Part shown: positions 59,827 through 64,000 of the stretch, piece after piece
Position numbering within the stretch: the stretch's first letter is position 1
Layout of the letters: each line of letters starts with the position of its first letter
NCBI RefSeq assembly: GCF_003025615.1
Contig: NZ_PYMJ01000006.1
Location: forward strand, 124,001-188,000
Direction: 5' to 3'
From: Photobacterium frigidiphilum
Lineage (GTDB): Bacteria; Pseudomonadota; Gammaproteobacteria; Enterobacterales; Vibrionaceae
DNA: 64,000 bases
The notes under the pieces: generated by a model
Database searches by the model: none
Told to the model about the DNA's origin: nothing
What the model saw: the letters and a program-made list of their open reading frames with translations, nothing else
Position numbers and translations under genes: made by a program

Positions 59827-61290
59827 TTGGTTAAACCAGCACATAAATCTATGAATAAAGAACAATTGCGTAGTATTGATAAAATACATGTTGAAAGCAT
59901 GAGTGTTGATATTGTCGGGGAAAATACGCCTGATCCACTGAGGTTTGCATTTCGTCAAAAACGATCAGCGCATGCTGGTGGTATGACATCAATGGTTGCA
60001 GAGAGCGAACAGCAGCCTATAGCGCAAGCAATTTTAAGTACAACACCAAGCCAATCGGGGAAGCGTTGTTTATACGTGCATATTCCTTTTTGTCGTGTGC
60101 GCTGTACGTATTGTAATTTTTTCCAATACGCATCGAGCCAAAGTTTAATTGATGATTATTTTGCTGCGTTGATGGTAGAGCTTGAACTGAAAGCACGCCA
60201 AGCTTGGACACAAGCAGCACCATTTCATGCGGTATATATTGGTGGTGGCACCCCAACAGATTTAACGGCTGCGCAAATTAAGCGTTTAGGGCAAATGATT
60301 CGTCAACATTTCCCATTAACAACAGATTGTGAACTAACGTTGGAAGGGCGAATTAATCGCTTTACTGATGAAATGTTTGATTCAGCACTAGAAGGTGGCT
60401 TCAATCGTTTTTCATTTGGTGTGCAAAGCTTCGATACGCAAGTACGACGTAAAGCAAAGCGCTTAGATGATAAAGACGTGGTATTAGAGAGAATTCTAGC
60501 GCTCAGTTCAAGCGAATCAGCACCTATCGTTATCGATCTATTGTATGGATTGCCGTACCAAGACTTAACGGTGTGGCAACAAGATTTGAATGACTTTTTA
60601 GACAGTGGTGCGCATGGTGTCGATCTGTATCAACTCATCGAAATGGGTGGTACACCGATGAAGGGGTTGGTTGAGAATGGTCGATTACCAGAGCCTGCTG
60701 ATACCCCAACAAAAGCGACGATGTTTGAACATGGTGTAAATTTTATGGCCAAACACCATATGCGTCGTTTGAGTGTGAATCATTGGGCAAGAGATAATCG
60801 TGAACGTAGTGTTTACAACAGCTTAGCTAAAACCTCTGCAGAAGTTTTACCTTTAGGTGCAGGGGCCGGTGGCAATGTTAGTGGTTATGGTTTCATGCAG
60901 CATCGGAACTTAGATACGTATATGGCGTCTGTAAGTAAAGGTGAGATGCCTTTAATGATGATGACTAAGTCTGCACCTTTAGCTGCACTACACGCAGAAA
61001 TTAAAGCGAGTTTTGACCGTGGGGTATTGTCTGCATCGTTACTTAGAAAGGCTCTTGCACAGCAAGTGATGGTAAACCAGATTCCAGCACAGTACATGAA
61101 TATTGATGTTTATGACTATTGTTTACCCTTGTTTAAAAAGTGGGAAAGTCATGGGTTGGTTGATGTCGATAATGAGTATTTATCGCTAACGTTAGCAGGG
61201 CAATTCTGGTCGGTGTCGTTGGCTCAGGCAATGATTGAAGTGTTACAAAAGTTTTTTACCCGCACAAGCGGCGGCATGAAGCGTTTCTAG
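59827..61290 (+). CDS. hutW: HutW, radical SAM heme-utilisation protein
   Basis: 487 residues with the radical SAM CxxxCxxC in HIPFCRVRCTYCNFF and the GGGTPT motif (YIGGGTPTDL), in the coproporphyrinogen-dehydrogenase-like family. HutW belongs to the heme-degradation operon with HutX and HutZ; its relatives (ChuW) open heme anaerobically using SAM. Start uncertain: TTG 59827 follows AGGAG closely, while ATG 59851 lacks a ribosome site. Confidence 0.9.
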   Translation: MVKPAHKSMNKEQLRSIDKIHVESMSVDIVGENTPDPLRFAFRQKRSAHAGGMTSMVAESEQQPIAQAILSTTPSQSGKRCLYVHIPFCRVRCTYCNFFQYASSQSLIDDYFAALMVELELKARQAWTQAAPFHAVYIGGGTPTDLTAAQIKRLGQMIRQHFPLTTDCELTLEGRINRFTDEMFDSALEGGFNRFSFGVQSFDTQVRRKAKRLDDKDVVLERILALSSSESAPIVIDLLYGLPYQDLTVWQQDLNDFLDSGAHGVDLYQLIEMGGTPMKGLVENGRLPEPADTPTKATMFEHGVNFMAKHHMRRLSVNHWARDNRERSVYNSLAKTSAEVLPLGAGAGGNVSGYGFMQHRNLDTYMASVSKGEMPLMMMTKSAPLAALHAEIKASFDRGVLSASLLRKALAQQVMVNQIPAQYMNIDVYDYCLPLFKKWESHGLVDVDNEYLSLTLAGQFWSVSLAQAMIEVLQKFFTRTSGGMKRF

Positions 61291-61350
61291 CGCCTTCATA
61301 GATAAAAATTAAAAAGCTAATTAACGCATTTATAAATATGGAGAAACACC

Positions 61351-61869
61351 GTGTTTTCAACATACTCACTAGAAATAATGAAAGAAAAAGTAGCGGCAGT
61401 ATTGGCTGACGATCCAAAATTACATGCTGGTGCGATTGCCGAAAAATTAGAAGTTACCGAAGGTGAAGTTGTATTCGCTTTCCCTGATGAGTTCGTCGCA
61501 ACACTCCCTGGTGAGGTCGCGAAAAGCATTCTAGAAGATTTACCTTCATGGGGCCCTGTTACAACAATTGTGCACTCAATGGGTTCAATTTTTGAGGTGA
61601 AGGCACCGTTTCCTAAAGGTAAGGAAGCGCGTGGTTATTATAACTTGATGGGTAAAGACGGCGAATTGCACGGTCACTTGCGTTTAGATCTTGTCGCTCA
61701 GATTGGTTTAGTCAGCAAAACATTTATGGGGCAAGAAAGTTATTTTATTGGCTTCTTTGCTAAAACGGGCGAGTGTGTATTTAAAGTGTATCTAGGGCGC
61801 GACAAGCACCGTAAATTATTCCCAGAACAAATTGAAAAATTCCAGCAACTTAAAACACAGTATTTATAA
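61351..61869 (+). CDS. hutX: HutX, cytosolic heme-transport / storage protein
   Basis: 172 residues beginning with GTG (ribosome site TATGGAG). An N-terminal helical segment is followed by the HutX/HugX/ChuX fold: PGEVAKSILEDLPSWGPVTT, VHSMGSIFEVKAPFPKGKEA, GKDGELHGHLRLDL. It passes heme to HutZ. Confidence 0.9.
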   Translation: MFSTYSLEIMKEKVAAVLADDPKLHAGAIAEKLEVTEGEVVFAFPDEFVATLPGEVAKSILEDLPSWGPVTTIVHSMGSIFEVKAPFPKGKEARGYYNLMGKDGELHGHLRLDLVAQIGLVSKTFMGQESYFIGFFAKTGECVFKVYLGRDKHRKLFPEQIEKFQQLKTQYL

Positions 61870-61882
61870 AAAAGCTTATAAA

Positions 61883-61913
61883 CAGTACTTATAAACAACA
61901 GTTATAAGTACTG
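61883..61913 (+). other. Hairpin between hutX and hutZ
   Basis: CAGTACTTATAA and TTATAAGTACTG form a 12-bp stem. No T-run, so probably an mRNA stability or processing element. Confidence 0.5.
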
Positions 61914-61975
61914 TCATCATATTAAAAAATAACCCTAAAATACCGACTAAACAGGTATAAACGGAGAAAGTAAAA

Positions 61976-62533
61976 ATGAGTCAGGTAAAACAAGAACGCC
62001 TTCAAAACCGTTTAGGTCCAGAAATTAAAGAATTTCGTGAATCGTGCCAAACCATTCAGCTCGCGACAGTCGATGCGAATGGTAACCCAAACGTGAGTTA
62101 TGCCCCGTTTGCATTATTAGATGATGGTTATTATGTGTTGATTAGCCAAATTGCGAAACACGCACGTAACTTGCTTGAAAATCCGAAAGTATCTTTAATG
62201 ATGATTGAAGATGAAGCGACATCGAAAACAATTTATGCACGTAAACGCTTAACTTTTGAAGCGAATGTTGTGATCGTTGAACGTGAAACAGCGCGTTGGC
62301 AAGAAGCCGTTGCGGGCCTAACAGCGCGTTTTGGAGAAATTGTTGATGGCTTAAGTGGATTAGAAGATTTTAAAATGTTCCGTCTTGAACCGACTCAAGG
62401 TTTATTTGTAAAAGGCTTTGGTAAAGCATTCCAAGTAAGCAGCGATGACCTAGTTGATTTTGTTCACTTAACAGAAGGTCATAAGCGCGTTAAAGATGGT
62501 AGCGAAGTAACAGCGCCAACAGAAGAGTTATAA
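61976..62533 (+). CDS. hutZ: HutZ, heme-degrading enzyme
   Basis: 185 residues, split-barrel flavoprotein-like fold: CQTIQLATVDANGNPNVSYA, PFALLDDGYYVLIS, MFRLEPTQGLFVKGFGKAF. The C-terminal HLTEGHKRV holds His164 and His169, of which one is the probable heme ligand as in V. cholerae HutZ. GGAGAAAG precedes the start. Confidence 0.9.
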   Translation: MSQVKQERLQNRLGPEIKEFRESCQTIQLATVDANGNPNVSYAPFALLDDGYYVLISQIAKHARNLLENPKVSLMMIEDEATSKTIYARKRLTFEANVVIVERETARWQEAVAGLTARFGEIVDGLSGLEDFKMFRLEPTQGLFVKGFGKAFQVSSDDLVDFVHLTEGHKRVKDGSEVTAPTEEL

Positions 62534-62601
62534 GGTATATCAATGCTTTGGTATAAGTAAAGTACGTTTAAAAGTACAGTACCTTGGTACAGTTAATAAG
62601 C

Positions 62602-62635
62602 AAAAGGCTTGAACCGAGGTTCAGGCCTTTGTTTG
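62602..62635 (+). terminator. Terminator of hutWXZ
   Basis: AAAGGCTTGAACC and GGTTCAGGCCTTT pair closely around a GA loop, followed by G-TTTG. Confidence 0.75.
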
Positions 62636-62775
62636 TATAGGGTGTTATTGCGGACAATAACAGACAGGCTTTTTAAACGCTTGATCATGATCATCAGATA
62701 CCAATGAGAAACTTGATGTCTCCCGAATACGTGTGATAATTACGTCAACCTTTACGCTTATATCGGATCAATATT

Positions 62776-63165
62776 ATGGCTAATAAAAACGGTTTATGGT
62801 TTGCTTATATCGCAAGCTTTTTAACACCTTTCACATTACTAATCTCTGGTATTGTTGCCATTATTTATTCTGGCTATCAGTTGAATAAAGGTACTGATGA
62901 AGTGGCTTACAGCCATTATTACACCATTATTCGAAGCTTCTTTTTGTTCTTCACATTTTTTGTTGTTTTGGGTGTAACGGCGGCGACTACAACGGGTATG
63001 GTAGCGGGTGCTGAGTATTGGGTTCATAGTAATGTACTTCATACAGTACTGAATATACTGCCATTTATTGGTGCAGTTATTGCCTTAGCAGCGATTGTGG
63101 CTTGGTTTGCGAAGATAGTGAAAGGCATGAAGCAGCTTAGCGTAAATGAAGCCGTAGAAATGTAA
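62776..63165 (+). CDS. Three-span membrane protein, DUF4870-like
   Basis: 129 residues with three membrane helices and a polar segment YSHYYTIIRS after the first, as seen in small DUF4870-type proteins. Function unknown. A terminator follows directly. Confidence 0.6.
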   Translation: MANKNGLWFAYIASFLTPFTLLISGIVAIIYSGYQLNKGTDEVAYSHYYTIIRSFFLFFTFFVVLGVTAATTTGMVAGAEYWVHSNVLHTVLNILPFIGAVIALAAIVAWFAKIVKGMKQLSVNEAVEM

Positions 63166-63200
63166 TTGCCGAAATAGTGGTAATACAACAAAGGTAATAC

Positions 63201-63253
63201 AAAAAAACCTGTGGAAGTCTGATGAGTTACTCAGATTTCCACAGGTTTTTTTA
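63201..63253. terminator. Strong bidirectional terminator
   Basis: AAAAAACCTGTGGAA and TTCCACAGGTTTTTT with an inner TCTGA/TCAGA stem, between convergent genes. Confidence 0.9.
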
Positions 63254-63301
63254 TTGCTCGCTTTCTCGCTAACTTAGGGGGAACTAGTCTAGCTTGTCGA
63301 C

Positions 63302-63859
63302 TTAGCTTCTAAATTGGGTGAATAAAGTGTCGAGCTCTTTTAAGAGAGTCTCTGTTTTTGGGTCCTGTTTTTTCATTGCAGAGAGCGTATCTTTCTGTAG
63401 TGCGATTTCGAGTTTACTAAGCTCAGGATCAGCCATGATAGATTCACGTTGTTTAGCTAATGCTTGTTTTTCTTTGGCGAATGATTTTATTAGCTCAGCA
63501 CGTTGTTCGTCTGTCGTATTTTCATCTCGCACTTGCTGCTGAATTTCTTGTGCAGTTTTAAGGAAAGCTTCTGGTTGATAATTGATTTCTTTCGCTTTCT
63601 TTTCAAACGTTGCTTCGAATGTTTTTACCTGTTCAACAAGAGCTGGGTTTGATTGCATGGTTTGTGTTCTTATATCAGCTAACTCTTGCTGAATTACGCC
63701 AATACGATTAGCCAGTTTTTGCTGTTCAACAGCAGGTGAAGCCATTACTTCACTCGCATTCACTTGTACGCTTGCGATAAAGCCAAGTATTGAAAAAGAT
63801 AGAAGCAGTTTTGCAAATAAGGATTTAAATAGAGGTTCTTTCACCATAATTCTAGACAT
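63302..63859 (-). CDS. Secreted helical coiled-coil protein, hypothetical
   Basis: 185 residues: a signal peptide (LLLSFSILGFIASVQVNA-S) and then an almost wholly helical, Glu/Lys/Gln-rich mature part (QQKLANRIGVIQQELADIRT). It may be periplasmic and chaperone- or stress-related by shape only; no family assigned. Confidence 0.65.
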   Translation of the reverse strand: MSRIMVKEPLFKSLFAKLLLSFSILGFIASVQVNASEVMASPAVEQQKLANRIGVIQQELADIRTQTMQSNPALVEQVKTFEATFEKKAKEINYQPEAFLKTAQEIQQQVRDENTTDEQRAELIKSFAKEKQALAKQRESIMADPELSKLEIALQKDTLSAMKKQDPKTETLLKELDTLFTQFRS

Positions 63860-63960
63860 GTTTATATCTCTTGTTATTTAGTATGAGGTATACGTTAAAT
63901 GTCGGAAGGGGGAGTTATGTCAGAAGACTGTCATGAAGGCTGTTTAAAAGCTGAACACTT

Positions 63961-63987
63961 AAAAAAAAGCCGGTATTAAATACCGGC
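63961..63987 (-). terminator. Terminator of a minus-strand gene beyond the window
   Basis: On the minus strand, GCCGGTA and TACCGGC form a stem followed by eight Ts. The gene it ends lies past base 64000. Confidence 0.75.
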
Positions 63988-64000
63988 AAGGAGATAGTGT

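Noticed and set aside
1..64000. tRNA or rRNA genes
   Set aside because: I looked for tRNA-like cloverleaf ends and conserved rRNA segments in the gaps and saw none; the prophage is in a protein gene, not a tRNA.

Overview
The window looks like a chromosomal segment of a marine member of the Vibrionaceae, most likely Photobacterium or a close relative. Three things point there: a complete tonB-exbB-exbD-hutBCD cluster divergent from hutWXZ, a tfoY-type gene preceded by a c-di-GMP-I riboswitch very similar to the Vibrio cholerae Vc2 element, and a punR/punC pair. The genus is an inference from gene content; no 16S gene is present.

Layout. 1-7.9 kb is ordinary chromosome: a cut TetR regulator, a glycine-zipper lipoprotein, a periplasmic solute-binding protein, a decayed repeat/transposon patch, a multicopper oxidase with a SCO-type copper chaperone, and the divergent punC-punR pair. 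8.195-41.987 kb is a complete-looking Mu-like transposable prophage of 33,793 bp. Its ends are TG...CA with 26-bp imperfect inverted repeats, flanked by a 5-bp duplication CATCA. It has split a LysR-type regulator: the C-terminal part lies at 7897-8189 and the N-terminal part at 41988-42636, and joining them across one copy of CATCA restores a single frame of about 313 codons. The interrupted regulator was divergent from a quinone-oxidoreductase-like gene at 42.8 kb. 44-51 kb carries a ynjA-[TVP38/reductase fusion]-ynjB-ynjC-ynjD-ynjF operon on the minus strand. 52-54 kb holds tfoY with its riboswitch and purR. 54.7-62.5 kb is the iron/heme locus with Fur-like sites in the divergent region. 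The window ends with two small unassigned proteins.

The prophage runs in Mu order. A LexA-like repressor faces a Ner protein across an operator region. Then come transposase A and ATPase B, and an early block of small genes (DUF3164, GemA and many unknowns, two only 36 and 40 codons long). Mor is followed by a membrane protein, GH108 endolysin, 3TM holin, TraR-like zinc finger, gp25/26/27-like proteins, a 62-residue Acb2/Tad1-like candidate, terminase, portal, gpF, protease with nested scaffold, capsid, sheath, tube, tail chaperone with a probable -2 frameshift, tape measure, baseplate genes and one beta-helix tailspike. I see no Gam, no C activator, no Mom, and no invertible tail-fibre segment.

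The most interesting points are the 62-residue candidate cyclic-nucleotide sponge beside the terminase, the GGGGGCGA -2 frameshift site, the operator-like repeats inside the repressor reading frame, the antisense-oriented small gene in the early operon, the cassette of unknown early genes, and the riboswitch with an enlarged peripheral hairpin. All functional calls are from reading the sequence and family knowledge; no database search was run.
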